Source: Bacillus timonensis
GTDB taxonomy: Bacteria > Bacillota > Bacilli > Bacillales > Bacillaceae_L
Assembly: GCF_000285535.1 (NCBI RefSeq)
Contig: NZ_HE610987.1
Coordinates: 598,128 to 662,127 of the forward strand
Reading direction: 5' to 3'
Length of the DNA: 64,000 nucleotides
Of the stretch, positions 1 to 7,855 are shown in pieces (the stretch's first letter is position 1; every line of letters starts with the position of its first letter). Made by a program: the position numbers and the translations under genes. The notes beneath the pieces were generated by a model that did not search any database, was not told the DNA's origin, and worked only from the letters and a program-made list of their open reading frames with translations.

Positions 1-333
1 TTCCATCAAGGAAAGGAGAGCATATGAAAGATTGTCTTTCATTAAGACCACCTGTATCGGATCAACATCATGGATAATTAATGGTTCTGGGAGCCACGGC
101 CCAATGTACACCTCTCTTTGCTTACGTGCAGATTTCAAATAATCAATTGAGCGGTTAGTCACCATTTTACAGAGATAGGCTTTTAGATTTTCAATTTGGT
201 CCCTATCCTTCTTCTCAAAGTCGATCAAAACATCGTGGATTATATCCTCAGCTTCTGTAATCGTACCCGTCATACGATAAGCAATTGAAAACAACAGAGG
301 CTTATATTCAAGGTAAAACTGTTTATCCAACAT
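1..333 (-). CDS. ECF41-type RNA polymerase sigma factor (SigJ-like), 3' part outside window
   Basis: Alternative sigma factor of the ECF group; it would direct RNA polymerase to a small regulon. The visible 111 residues start at an ATG behind AAAGGAGGTG. They show region 2 (FSIAYRMTGTITEAEDIIHD, then KAYLCKMVTNRSIDYLKSAR) and then the linker motif VYIGPWLPEPL, which I recognise as typical of the ECF41/SigJ family. Region 4 and the expected SnoaL-like C-terminal domain lie beyond the window edge. It is the second gene of an operon, 15 nt after the FAD oxidoreductase gene. ECF41 genes usually sit next to an oxidoreductase, epimerase or carboxymuconolactone decarboxylase gene, so the pairing fits. 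Family assignment is from motif memory; sigma-factor identity is secure. Confidence 0.85.
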   Translation of the reverse strand, partial: MLDKQFYLEYKPLLFSIAYRMTGTITEAEDIIHDVLIDFEKKDRDQIENLKAYLCKMVTNRSIDYLKSARKQREVYIGPWLPEPLIIHDVDPIQVVLMKDNLSYALLSLME

Positions 334-348
334 GTTAACGCACCTCCT

Positions 349-1599
349 TTAGTGCAGGGTTTCAAGGATTAATTGAGCTGCGTTTCTAGCGCTTTGAAAC
401 GAAGCCTCTACAAGCATTTCATCTCCTACCCAGTCCCCTGCAATATAAACTCCGGGTAAATGTTTGACTAGAGGGGACGGTCTTTCGTTTTGGTTAGCCA
501 AAACTAAACTATTTGAAACTGTCATTCTAGGAAGATATCTTTTATAGACGACAAATTTCTTCCAGCCTGGTTGGATTTTTTCAATAAAACCCTCTAATTC
601 TCTTTCTGTATCGTCCTTAGCGTTTATATATTTCATTACATGAATAACCTGATAATTTTTGTCGCTTAATTTTGCTATGTTGGAATGATTTGAAAAATAA
701 AAAGGCTCCTCCAATCCCAATGCAAAATGAATTTCAGGATTAGGTAATCTTGATAAAATAAGGTCCAAACATGCTACACGTACCGGAATATACTCTTTGA
801 TATCCATTTCTGGATTGTTTTCAAGCATTGAAAACATTTTTGCTGTTTCATGTGGACTTGACGTTGATAGTACAGTTCGAGAATGAAATTCTTCTTTATT
901 TGTATGCACTGTTACCTGTGGATACGAACCATTGACACTTTTTACATTCTGCCCTGTTCGATATTGGACTCCTAAACCAGTAGCCACATTTATCAAAGAA
1001 TCTATCATACTTTGCCATCCATTATTTAGGTAAATCGCATTTCCTAACTGAAGCTGTTTTAACGCTGCACCCGCACTTAGCAAATCGGGTTCGTTCGAAT
1101 ATGTCGACAGACGGGATATCATTAAAATGAGATGCCTCACCACTTCATCTTTTATCTTATGCTGCAACCACTGCTGTAATGGTATTTGATGAATCTTATT
1201 TGTATCTATTTTCTTATACGTACTAAAAAATGTGAACAGTTCTTTTTTGGCTTTCCAATTTAATAAGGGGCTTGTTATAAGACTTATTGGTGTTGCCGGA
1301 ATATCATAGAGTTCATTTTTATAAACTATCTTTCCTTTCGTCGGCACAATTCCTCCGTCAATTTCAATTCCTAATTCACGTAATATTTCAAGCGATTTTC
1401 CATTCGAATAAAGTGCATGTGGCCCAAGGTTCAAGTAGGAATCCATTTTCTTCGTTGTTCGACCTCTCCCACCTAGTGTTTTTGATTTTTCTAAAATAAG
1501 CACAGATTTTCCAGAACGCGCCAAATATATTGATGTAGTTAAACCGGCTATCCCACCACCGATAATGATACAATCCCATTTCTTTTCTTCTGATTGCAA
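349..1599 (-). CDS. FAD-dependent oxidoreductase, amine-oxidase/phytoene-desaturase-like
   Basis: Predicted FAD-binding amine oxidase-like enzyme; substrate unknown. The N-terminal dinucleotide-binding motif IIIGGGIAGL is followed by EKSKTLGGRGRT, and the C-terminal flavin-binding motif is YIAGDWVGDEMLVEASFQSA, as in protoporphyrinogen oxidase and phytoene desaturase relatives. I place the start at TTG 1599 (about 416 residues), because AGGAG lies 8 nt upstream. The longer open frame to 1632 would start upstream of the likely transcription start, as the promoter -10 element lies at 1633-1636. First gene of the ECF41 operon, so it is probably the main target of that sigma factor. It is unlikely to be a carotenoid enzyme, since no carotenoid synthesis genes are nearby. 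Confidence 0.82.
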   Translation of the reverse strand: MQSEEKKWDCIIIGGGIAGLTTSIYLARSGKSVLILEKSKTLGGRGRTTKKMDSYLNLGPHALYSNGKSLEILRELGIEIDGGIVPTKGKIVYKNELYDIPATPISLITSPLLNWKAKKELFTFFSTYKKIDTNKIHQIPLQQWLQHKIKDEVVRHLILMISRLSTYSNEPDLLSAGAALKQLQLGNAIYLNNGWQSMIDSLINVATGLGVQYRTGQNVKSVNGSYPQVTVHTNKEEFHSRTVLSTSSPHETAKMFSMLENNPEMDIKEYIPVRVACLDLILSRLPNPEIHFALGLEEPFYFSNHSNIAKLSDKNYQVIHVMKYINAKDDTERELEGFIEKIQPGWKKFVVYKRYLPRMTVSNSLVLANQNERPSPLVKHLPGVYIAGDWVGDEMLVEASFQSARNAAQLILETLH

Positions 1600-1632
1600 A
1601 ATACCCACTCCTACTGTTCGATTTACAAACAA

Positions 1633-1659
1633 GACGACTAAACGTCAGAGTTTGTGACA
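1633..1659 (-). promoter_or_regulatory. ECF41-type promoter (TGTCACA-N16-CGTC)
   Basis: On the minus strand TGTCACA (1659-1653) is followed after exactly 16 nt by CGTC (1636-1633). As I recall it, this is the published ECF41 target motif. It lies directly upstream of the oxidoreductase-sigma operon, pointing to autoregulation. Confidence 0.75.
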
Positions 1660-1716
1660 GTAAGGTTGAATTTTTACAGAAAAGTTTATTGGAATGAAGA
1701 TTTACGTTTTATTGCA

Positions 1717-1753
1717 CAAAAAAACCCCGCTACTTCAAAAAAAGTAGCGAGGT
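1717..1753 (-). terminator. Rho-independent terminator of ctaB
   Basis: On the minus strand, a hairpin pairing CCTCGCTACTT with AAGTAGCGGGG is followed by seven T's. It lies 12 nt after the ctaB stop codon. Confidence 0.85.
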
Positions 1754-1764
1754 CCAATATATTC

Positions 1765-2667
1765 TTATCCAATATATTTTGGCAATGTGACAATGACCAT
1801 TAATAGGAAGATAATCAAAATATAATTCACCGAATAAAGGAAATTCCAACGAGCCCATTTCATATCGTCCTTGACCGAAAATCCTTTAATACTCAAGATA
1901 ATCCAGCCCACATTAAGCAATGTTGCAAGCACAACAAAGACCGTGCCTAAGTCTCCTAAAAAGAATGGCAACGGAAGTAAACAGATGACCCAGAACAGAA
2001 AATGCTTCTTCGTTTCCTCAAAACCTCGTACAACAGGCAACATTGCCACGTCCGCAGCTTTATACTCATCATACTTTCTCATTGCAATTGCATACGTATG
2101 AGGCATTTGAAAGACAAATAATATAAAAAAGAGCACAATTGGCACCGTATGATGGATAGGAGCTACCGCTGCCCATCCCATTAAAGGAGAAACGGCGCCT
2201 GATACACTCCCAATCACTGTATTAATTGTAAATCTACGTTTTGACCACATCGTGTACAACACAACATACGTAAACCAGCCCACAAATGTAAAAAAGACAG
2301 CTTCGTATGATGTGAAAAACAGCAAAAAGAACCCCAACGCAGTACAAATAATTCCTAATACTAGAACAAATTCTAATGAAAAATGTCCTGTAACAGTCGG
2401 TCTTTTTTTCGTCCGATCCATTACTGTATCTATGTCAACGTCGTACCAATTATTAATAATTAGAGCCCCCGCCATAACGAGTGTACTCCCAATCATTGTG
2501 TATAGAAACAATCCCAAATGTTCCTGAAAAGATCCACCCGTAAAGTAAATGGCTAACCAAAATCCTGAAAAAACGGGTAAAACATTTGCTAGTAATACCC
2601 CTGCTTTAAAAAGAGATCTAAGATCAGCTATGAGGGATGTTTTTTGTGGATATACTTCTGTTTTCAT
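1765..2667 (-). CDS. ctaB: Protoheme IX farnesyltransferase (heme O synthase)
   Basis: UbiA-family membrane prenyltransferase that adds a farnesyl group to heme B to make heme O for terminal oxidases. The 300-residue length is normal for the family. The first Asp-rich motif is visible as NNWYDVDIDTVMDRT followed by KRP, and the protein has about nine hydrophobic segments. The start ATG follows a purine-rich GAGAGAGGA site. It stands alone here, not in a ctaBCDEFG cluster. Bacilli often carry two copies (ctaB and ctaO), so this may be the unlinked paralogue; the sequence alone cannot decide. Confidence 0.9.
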   Translation of the reverse strand: MKTEVYPQKTSLIADLRSLFKAGVLLANVLPVFSGFWLAIYFTGGSFQEHLGLFLYTMIGSTLVMAGALIINNWYDVDIDTVMDRTKKRPTVTGHFSLEFVLVLGIICTALGFFLLFFTSYEAVFFTFVGWFTYVVLYTMWSKRRFTINTVIGSVSGAVSPLMGWAAVAPIHHTVPIVLFFILFVFQMPHTYAIAMRKYDEYKAADVAMLPVVRGFEETKKHFLFWVICLLPLPFFLGDLGTVFVVLATLLNVGWIILSIKGFSVKDDMKWARWNFLYSVNYILIIFLLMVIVTLPKYIG

Positions 2668-2696
2668 TCTTATCCTCTCTCCCGCCTTCTATTAAA

Positions 2697-2830
2697 TCAA
2701 ATACGCCTTGGCGTATTTGCGCCCAGATTTATTCGAGCTTTCTCGAAACATTCCCTTTGAAAATCTGTGGCATCCGCCGGAGGCATTAACTTTATTCAGC
2801 CAGGGATTACACAACGTTAAATTGTATTCC
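2697..2830. repeat. Dispersed structured intergenic repeat, copy A
   Basis: One of three related copies (others at 38089-38225 and 61355-61495), all in the same orientation. Shared blocks are GCGTATTTGCGCCCAGATTT, a CTCGA/TCGAG hairpin, CCTTTGAAAATC and GGCATCCGCCGGAGG. It lies upstream of ctaB. The rest of the gap to 3132 shows no gene beyond an AT-rich stretch with a possible TATAAT at about 3085. Confidence 0.75.
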
Positions 2831-3132
2831 CTTTTTAATAAATCCTACTACTTTTGGAAACAGTTGCTAATGCTGAATGAAGTTAGATTTGCTTCAAATA
2901 TACTATACCATTTTTATCGCTCTTAGGATAAGAAAACCACTTTTTACCTACACCTATAGTAGAATTACTAGTCATTATTTACCAATAGCAATTTTAAAAA
3001 AACTCGAAACCATTTCTCGTTTTCATCGTATATAAGATAGAAAGAGTAGGAAGGTGATTTACAAGAGAATTTCATGGTATTAGGGTATAATGGTAAAAAT
3101 ATAAATACTAACTTATGGAGGTATACATTTTT

Positions 3133-3579
3133 ATGAAGAAAATTTTATCAGCATTCGTTGCACTTACGTTAATCCTGTCACCACTTGGGAATTTTGTTTT
3201 CCAAGACAATTCAACAACGGTCGAGGCTAAAGGCTATAAGTCAGGTAAAAGAGGATTTAATAATAATATCGGAAACACCAATAAATCAAACTTCCAGCAA
3301 CAAAAGAAAAAGGAAGATACCAATGTTACAAACAAATCTACCACTCCAACCAACCCTAGAGGCGGATTCATGTCTGGTGGTCTTATGAGAGGTCTTATGC
3401 TTGGTGGACTTGCAGGATTCTTATTCGGCGGTCTTTTAGGTGGAATGGGTATGCTTGGTTCGTTTTTAGGATTAATGATTAACGTACTTGCGATTTATGT
3501 TCTTATCGTCATCATTCGAAAAATCTTCGTGATGTTTAGAGACAAAAAGAAAAATGAGGCAGATCCATGGAGACGCTAA
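3133..3579 (+). CDS. Secreted/membrane glycine-rich protein, function unknown
   Basis: Conserved bacillar protein of about 148 residues without a known function. The N-terminus is a classic signal peptide (MKKILSAFVALTLILS, with a likely cleavage after VEA). A basic Asn/Gln/Lys-rich linker follows. Next comes a Gly/Met-rich hydrophobic block (GGLMRGLMLGGLAGFLFGG) and a second membrane segment, ending in a charged tail. Glycine-rich membrane proteins of this layout are sometimes annotated as Tim44-like in Bacillus, but I see no proof of a translocase role. I chose ATG 3133 because TGGAGGT lies about 10 nt upstream; an earlier in-frame ATG at 3115 lies on that ribosome binding site. It overlaps the next gene by 13 nt, suggesting coupled translation. 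Confidence 0.75.
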   Translation: MKKILSAFVALTLILSPLGNFVFQDNSTTVEAKGYKSGKRGFNNNIGNTNKSNFQQQKKKEDTNVTNKSTTPTNPRGGFMSGGLMRGLMLGGLAGFLFGGLLGGMGMLGSFLGLMINVLAIYVLIVIIRKIFVMFRDKKKNEADPWRR

Positions 3580-3854
3580 CCCTCTCTGAACAAGAAATAA
3601 TCAATGCCGTTTGTGTCTATGTCGGTTTAAAAAAGCAAGTTAAGCCTGAAGAAGTTGAAGTGGAACTCATGTATGACGATGACTACGGTTTTTCGGCAGA
3701 GGCGTATGTAAACGATAGAAAACAGGTTTTAATTATGGCGAACTTAATTGAGGCGATTCGTTTATGGCTTGGAGAATTTCTTAACAGAGACCCATATGCC
3801 GGAATTAAGCTTGTGTTAGACGACGAAGAAGGCATTATTGCCCATATTAACTAA
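3567..3854 (+). CDS. yxcD: YxcD-family protein (DUF2653)
   Basis: Small acidic cytoplasmic protein of 95 residues, similar to Bacillus YxcD (DUF2653); function unknown. No signal peptide or membrane segment is visible. Its sequence alternates acidic patches (VEVELMYDDDYG, LVLDDEEG) with short hydrophobic strands. It starts inside the end of the preceding glycine-rich membrane protein gene, with a 13-nt overlap in another frame. The two are therefore probably translated as a pair and may act together at the membrane. A strong terminator follows. Confidence 0.75.
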   Translation: METLTLSEQEIINAVCVYVGLKKQVKPEEVEVELMYDDDYGFSAEAYVNDRKQVLIMANLIEAIRLWLGEFLNRDPYAGIKLVLDDEEGIIAHIN

Positions 3855-3878
3855 GAAAATCTCATGAAACTTCAAGCA

Positions 3879-3908
3879 AAAAGCTCATCACTATGATGAG
3901 CTTTTTTT
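3879..3908 (+). terminator. Bidirectional terminator after yxcD and the GGDEF gene
   Basis: AAAAAGCTCATCA and TGATGAGCTTTTTTT form a hairpin flanked by A's and T's. It serves the converging yxcD (+) and GGDEF (-) genes and overlaps the end of the latter. Confidence 0.85.
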
Positions 3909-5097
3909 AGTTCGACACAATAAGTCGATTTTTCCCACTTTCTTTTGCAGCATAAAGCGCTTGGTCTGCTGCCTTTTTTATTAAATCTACCGTTGTTCCA
4001 TTGTGTGGATATACGCCAACACCCGTACTGATGGAGACAATAATTTTTTCATCATCCATAATAAGCGGATGTTCCTTGTAATAATCCTTTAATGTAGAGT
4101 AAATTTCTTTTGCGTTTGTATCGATATGGGATTTAATGAGAATCATAAACTCATCACCTGCATAACGGTAGCCCTCAATCCAGTCATTACATACTGACTT
4201 CATTCCGTTCGCAAGTATCTTTAAATATAAATCTCCAGCGTCATGTCCAAAACGGTCATTGACCTGTTTTAAATCATCCGAATCAATCATCATTACGGTA
4301 ATTTCGCCGTCATCATTTCTGATTAATTGTCCTAAATCTTCATGAAATGCACGATGATTTTTTAATCCGGTTAATTCATCGGTACGAGACATTGTGTAAA
4401 TTTTCTCATATAAACGTGCCGTTTCAATAGAGTTAATAACCTGTGCACCAATCATTTGTAAAAGATCTTCATGCTCTTTCCGATAAGCGAAGTCCTTAAA
4501 ACTTTGAGTTGAGATGACTCCTTTTACCTGGTCATCAATGACAACTGGTACGAAAAGACAAGAGCTCGTATCTTCGTCCCCTTCCCCCATTTTCGTATCA
4601 TATTCAATGTTTTGGTTTTGATGCTTGAGGTGAACGATTTCTCGTGTTTTAATAACCTTTGATGTGTAATTTTCGCCAAATTCAACGATGCTAGGAGGAG
4701 CTGGCTCACCGTTATCCATTATAAAAACGAAATGAATATGTTCATCACCTGGATTATGCAAAGCTATATAAAATGCATCTGCAGGCATAACACGTGATAC
4801 CATCTCATAGGACTTTTGAAGAAGAACGCTTTCATTTAGTGTTTTACTACAAATTTGAGCAAATTCATGAAGGATGCGGTAATGTTTGTTCATCCAATGG
4901 ATGTTTTCCATTTGTTCGTTTATTTGTTGGAGCTGATTTAAAAGCGTATTGGTAATCTCTTGTTCTTCTTTTTCCTGACTGGCACTATTAAAAAAGTCAC
5001 GAATCTCATCAGAAATCAGAACTTTTTCAGACCCAACCTTTTCAATTAGTTCGCTTAGTTTTTTGAGTACATTCAGATTCTGGATGGTGTTCTCCAT
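3907..5097 (-). CDS. GAF-GGDEF protein, putative diguanylate cyclase
   Basis: Predicted cyclic-di-GMP synthase with a sensory domain, cytoplasmic. Residues 1-80 are helical (coiled-coil-like), about 80-235 form a GAF domain, and 236-396 form the GGDEF domain. That domain has the opening DELTGLKNHRAF, the metal Asp in MMIDSDDLKQVNDRFGHDAG, and the signature loop YAGDEF (residues 312-317). AGDEF replaces the usual GGDEF; AGDEF/SGDEF variants can be active. No RxxD inhibitory site is seen at the normal place before the signature, so product inhibition may be missing. Monocistronic, ending in a shared terminator. Confidence 0.85.
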   Translation of the reverse strand: MENTIQNLNVLKKLSELIEKVGSEKVLISDEIRDFFNSASQEKEEQEITNTLLNQLQQINEQMENIHWMNKHYRILHEFAQICSKTLNESVLLQKSYEMVSRVMPADAFYIALHNPGDEHIHFVFIMDNGEPAPPSIVEFGENYTSKVIKTREIVHLKHQNQNIEYDTKMGEGDEDTSSCLFVPVVIDDQVKGVISTQSFKDFAYRKEHEDLLQMIGAQVINSIETARLYEKIYTMSRTDELTGLKNHRAFHEDLGQLIRNDDGEITVMMIDSDDLKQVNDRFGHDAGDLYLKILANGMKSVCNDWIEGYRYAGDEFMILIKSHIDTNAKEIYSTLKDYYKEHPLIMDDEKIIVSISTGVGVYPHNGTTVDLIKKAADQALYAAKESGKNRLIVSN

Positions 5098-5123
5098 ATG
5101 TAATCACTTCCAAAGTTTTTTAG

Positions 5124-5160
5124 AGGATGTTCAAAAAGTCGGTTGAAAGTTTCATCTTCC
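5124..5160. repeat. Fragment of a MITE-like repeat
   Basis: The stretch starting GAGGATGTTCAAAAAGTC matches the left end of the fuller element at 5311-5463, then diverges. It looks like a truncated copy. Confidence 0.5.
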
Positions 5161-5226
5161 TTTTGATCAAACTCCCTTATCCAAGAAATCTAGTAATATA
5201 GTAGCAACATATTGATAAATAGGTAT

Positions 5227-5258
5227 TAAAAAAAGACTAATCAAATACCGATTAGTCT
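5227..5258 (-). terminator. Orphan terminator-like hairpin
   Basis: On the minus strand AGACTAATC and GATTAGTCT pair and are followed by seven T's, a standard terminator shape. No intact gene lies just upstream on that strand; the flank is repeat-derived, so it may belong to a lost gene. Confidence 0.5.
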
Positions 5259-5310
5259 ACGTTTCTTTCGATACGAGCTTATACTCGGCAACTGGCTGGC
5301 ATGTCCTTAA

Positions 5311-5463
5311 AGGATGTTCAAAAAAGTCCGGTGAAAATGACACATCGAATGCCTTCGTTGGCTTGCTTTTTGTGTTCCTCACGTATTAAATACATACGTT
5401 CCGGTACTCAAAGCTGTGCCGCCTCGAACTTCTTGGTCCTTTTCATCCTCCTATTTAAACATG
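5311..5463. repeat. MITE-like dispersed repeat of about 150 bp
   Basis: Begins AGGATGTTCAAAAAAGTCCG and ends CATCCTCCTATTTAAACATG, which are imperfect terminal inverted repeats. It encodes no convincing protein. I recall similar elements in many Bacillus genomes. The surrounding 5098-5937 gap holds no gene. Confidence 0.6.
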
Positions 5464-5591
5464 ATCTATTGGACTTAGCCCCTATAGTTTTGCGTCTTCA
5501 TTTTTCAATGAATTTGCCTGTACATTATTCAATTTGCTAGGTAAAAAGAAAATTTTAAATTGTATTATAATTATATTTCTATTTTCCCTTT

Positions 5592-5610
5592 TGGTCAATT
5601 AAATTGACCA
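5592..5610. promoter_or_regulatory. 19-bp palindrome, possible operator
   Basis: TGGTCAA and TTGACCA flank a five-base centre, forming a near-perfect palindrome about 115 nt upstream of the potA promoter region. It resembles operators of dimeric HTH repressors; the cognate protein is unknown. Confidence 0.35.
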
Positions 5611-5723
5611 TAACTTTTTCTAAAAATGTGATTTTCTTCCTAATCCAATTATCCTATACGCTTTTTCAGCTTATTTATTTAAATAGTCTCCCAATCATTT
5701 TGGCTTGACAAATATGATTGTTA

Positions 5724-5751
5724 TTGAATTTTTTGCCGTTTCGTGTATAAT
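5724..5751 (+). promoter_or_regulatory. Possible sigma-A promoter for potABCD
   Basis: TTGAAT and TATAAT are separated by 16 nt. A consensus TTGACA at 5705 is too far away (35 nt) to pair with this -10. If real, the leader of about 180 nt contains a dispersed repeat. Confidence 0.45.
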
Positions 5752-5767
5752 TATGCCGGATTGATAA

Positions 5768-5890
5768 GAAATGCGGAAGGCCCTACTTATCGGTGACAAG
5801 CATAAGACAAGCGCTGACAGTGGGTGTATTTTACCTTCCGAAGTGATTGACTTATGACCCGAGCCGATGGTGCCTGAAGCTAGACATCGA
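5768..5890. repeat. Dispersed repeat of about 120 bp in the potABCD leader
   Basis: Contains GACAAGCATAAGACAAGCGC and, read on the minus strand, begins GATGTCTAGCTTCAGG. The same opening is found at 49826-49890. I recall this as a common Bacillaceae intergenic repeat. An RNA regulatory role for potA cannot be excluded. Confidence 0.5.
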
Positions 5891-5937
5891 AAATTAGGTC
5901 GAAAATTTATATATTAATAGAAAGAAGGGGGTTGCTA

Positions 5938-7047
5938 ATGAACAGTATACCTATTATCCAATTTAAAAATGTTACAAAGCAGTATGACAATGACCCAGCT
6001 GTCCTTGACAATGTAAGCTTTGAAATTGAAAGAGGAAAGTTTTATACCCTTCTCGGTCCGTCCGGTTGTGGAAAAACAACAATTTTGCGTTTGATTGCTG
6101 GATTTATTGAACCATCTAGTGGAGAGGTTTATTTTAATGGAAAGAAAGTTAACACAACACCTGCCAATAAACGCCAAGTAAATACAGTATTTCAAGATTA
6201 TGCCTTGTTTCCACATCTTAATGTATATGAAAATGTTGCATTTGGTTTACGTATAAAAAAATGGAAGCAAGCTGAAATAGATAAAAAGGTGAAGGAAGCA
6301 TTAAGCTTCGTCAATCTTACTGGCTATGAAAATCGTGAAATTAAAGAAATGTCGGGTGGTCAAAGGCAACGTGTTGCGATTGCACGCGCAATTGTGAACG
6401 AACCAGAGATTATTTTGTTAGACGAGCCTTTATCTGCACTTGATTTGAAGCTTCGTACTGAAATGCAATATGAGCTTCGCGATCTTCAGAAGCGTCTTGG
6501 AATTACCTTTATCTTTGTTACACATGACCAAGAAGAAGCTCTTGCCATGTCTGATGAAATTTTTGTAATTAATAAGGGGAAAATTCAACAAAGTGGTACC
6601 CCTATCGATATTTATGATGAGCCAATCAATCGCTTTGTCGCAGATTTTATCGGTGAATCAAATATCGTAAAAGGAAAAATGCATCGAGACTTTTTAGTTG
6701 AATTTGTCGGCAAGACCTTTGACTGTGTGGACCAAGGTTTTTCCGAAAATGAACCAGTCGAAATTGTCATCCGTCCAGAGGATTTAGAAATAACCACTGT
6801 TGAAAAAGGAAAACTGCAGGTGGCTGTAGATTCCCAGCTATTTCGGGGAGTTCACTATGAAATCTGCGGTTTTGACAAGGATGGAAATGAGTGGCTTGTG
6901 CATTCAACGAAAAAAGCAAAAGTCGGCGATGAAATCGGGCTATACTTTGATCCAGAGGCGATTCATGTTATGCGTCTTGGTGAAACAGAAGAAGAATATG
7001 ATCGTCGCTTAGAAGCATATGTGGACGGGGAAAGCCATGAAAAATAA
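5938..7047 (+). CDS. potA: Spermidine/putrescine ABC transporter, ATP-binding subunit
   Basis: ATPase that powers uptake of polyamines through PotB/PotC. Walker A is GPSGCGKT (residues 40-47), the signature is MSGGQRQRV, Walker B is [13 protein letters not shown], and the switch His follows in FVTHDQEE. The C-terminal third (from about residue 240) is the TOBE regulatory domain, with [12 protein letters not shown]. The length (369 residues) is typical. I chose ATG 5938, six nt after AAGGGGG, over an in-frame TTG at 5932. First gene of potABCD; potB starts inside its 3' end. Confidence 0.95.
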   Translation: MNSIPIIQFKNVTKQYDNDPAVLDNVSFEIERGKFYTLLGPSGCGKTTILRLIAGFIEPSSGEVYFNGKKVNTTPANKRQVNTVFQDYALFPHLNVYENVAFGLRIKKWKQAEIDKKVKEALSFVNLTGYENREIKEMSGGQRQRVAIARAIVNEPEIILLDEPLSALDLKLRTEMQYELRDLQKRLGITFIFVTHDQEEALAMSDEIFVINKGKIQQSGTPIDIYDEPINRFVADFIGESNIVKGKMHRDFLVEFVGKTFDCVDQGFSENEPVEIVIRPEDLEITTVEKGKLQVAVDSQLFRGVHYEICGFDKDGNEWLVHSTKKAKVGDEIGLYFDPEAIHVMRLGETEEEYDRRLEAYVDGESHEK

Positions 7048-7855
7048 GCTTACCCGTAATATATATTTTATCCCTTACGCTCTATGGATTCTTGTTTTTG
7101 TTATTGCACCGATTACACTTGTCCTCTATTATTCATTTTTTGATATAGAGGGAAACCTATCTTTCATAAACTATAAAACATTTTTCACACCCATTTACCT
7201 TAAAATGACGTTAAGTTCATTTTGGTATGCCTTTTTAATAACAGCAGTATCATTGTTGGTTGCATACCCTACAGCTTACTTACTAACAAGAACGAAGCAT
7301 AAGCATCTTTGGTTACTGTTAATCATTGCTCCTTCTTGGATTAATCTACTTTTAAAAGCATATGCATTTATTGGTATTTTTGGAGCTCATGGGACTGCCA
7401 ACGCGATTCTTGAAGTGCTTGGTATCGGTTCTAAACAGCTATTATTTACAGACTTTAGTTTTGTATTTGTATCTGTATATATCTTTATTCCATTTATGAT
7501 TTTACCAATCTTTAATTCATTAAATGAGTTAAATCCAAGTTTACTTGATGCTGCCAGAGACCTTGGAGCCTCAAAATGGACTACGTTTCGTCGCGTGATT
7601 TTTCCATTAACAATTCAAGGGGTAAAGTCAGGCTGTCAGGTTGTATTCATCCCTGCCCTATCATTGTTCATGCTCACACGATTAATTGCAGGAAACAAAG
7701 TGATTACACTTGGTACAGCTATTGAGCAACAGTTTCTAGTTACACAAGATTGGGGAATGGGTTCAACGATTGCCGTCTTCCTCATTATTTTCATGGTTTT
7801 AATCATGGTCGCAACTGGAAATCGCAAGAAACGAGGTGCTAAAAATGAGAGATAA
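7037..7855 (+). CDS. potB: Spermidine/putrescine ABC transporter permease PotB
   Basis: Inner subunit of the polyamine importer, about 272 residues with six predicted membrane helices. The cytoplasmic EAA loop that docks on PotA is visible as [19 protein letters not shown]. The start at ATG 7037 lies within the last codons of potA (11-nt overlap), with GGGGAAAG just upstream, so the two are translationally coupled. It ends overlapping potC in the same way. Assignment comes from family features and from its place between potA and potC. Confidence 0.93.
   Translation: MKNKLTRNIYFIPYALWILVFVIAPITLVLYYSFFDIEGNLSFINYKTFFTPIYLKMTLSSFWYAFLITAVSLLVAYPTAYLLTRTKHKHLWLLLIIAPSWINLLLKAYAFIGIFGAHGTANAILEVLGIGSKQLLFTDFSFVFVSVYIFIPFMILPIFNSLNELNPSLLDAARDLGASKWTTFRRVIFPLTIQGVKSGCQVVFIPALSLFMLTRLIAGNKVITLGTAIEQQFLVTQDWGMGSTIAVFLIIFMVLIMVATGNRKKRGAKNER

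Noticed and set aside
1600..1632. TTG 1632 as start of the oxidoreductase
   Set aside because: It lies next to the -10 element of the ECF41 promoter, upstream of the probable transcript start, and lacks a ribosome site.
2708..2926. Open frame of 72 codons on the plus strand
   Set aside because: It is a translation of dispersed repeat copy A and flanking DNA; no ribosome site.
5301..5540. Open frame of 79 codons on the plus strand
   Set aside because: It lies on the MITE-like repeat, has no ribosome site and no protein-like composition.
5705..5751. TTGACA at 5705 paired with TATAAT at 5746
   Set aside because: A spacer of 35 nt is far too long for one promoter.
5768..5890. Considered as a classical riboswitch for polyamine genes
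   Set aside because: No match to a known aptamer class, and its ends recur elsewhere in the window, which favours a dispersed repeat.
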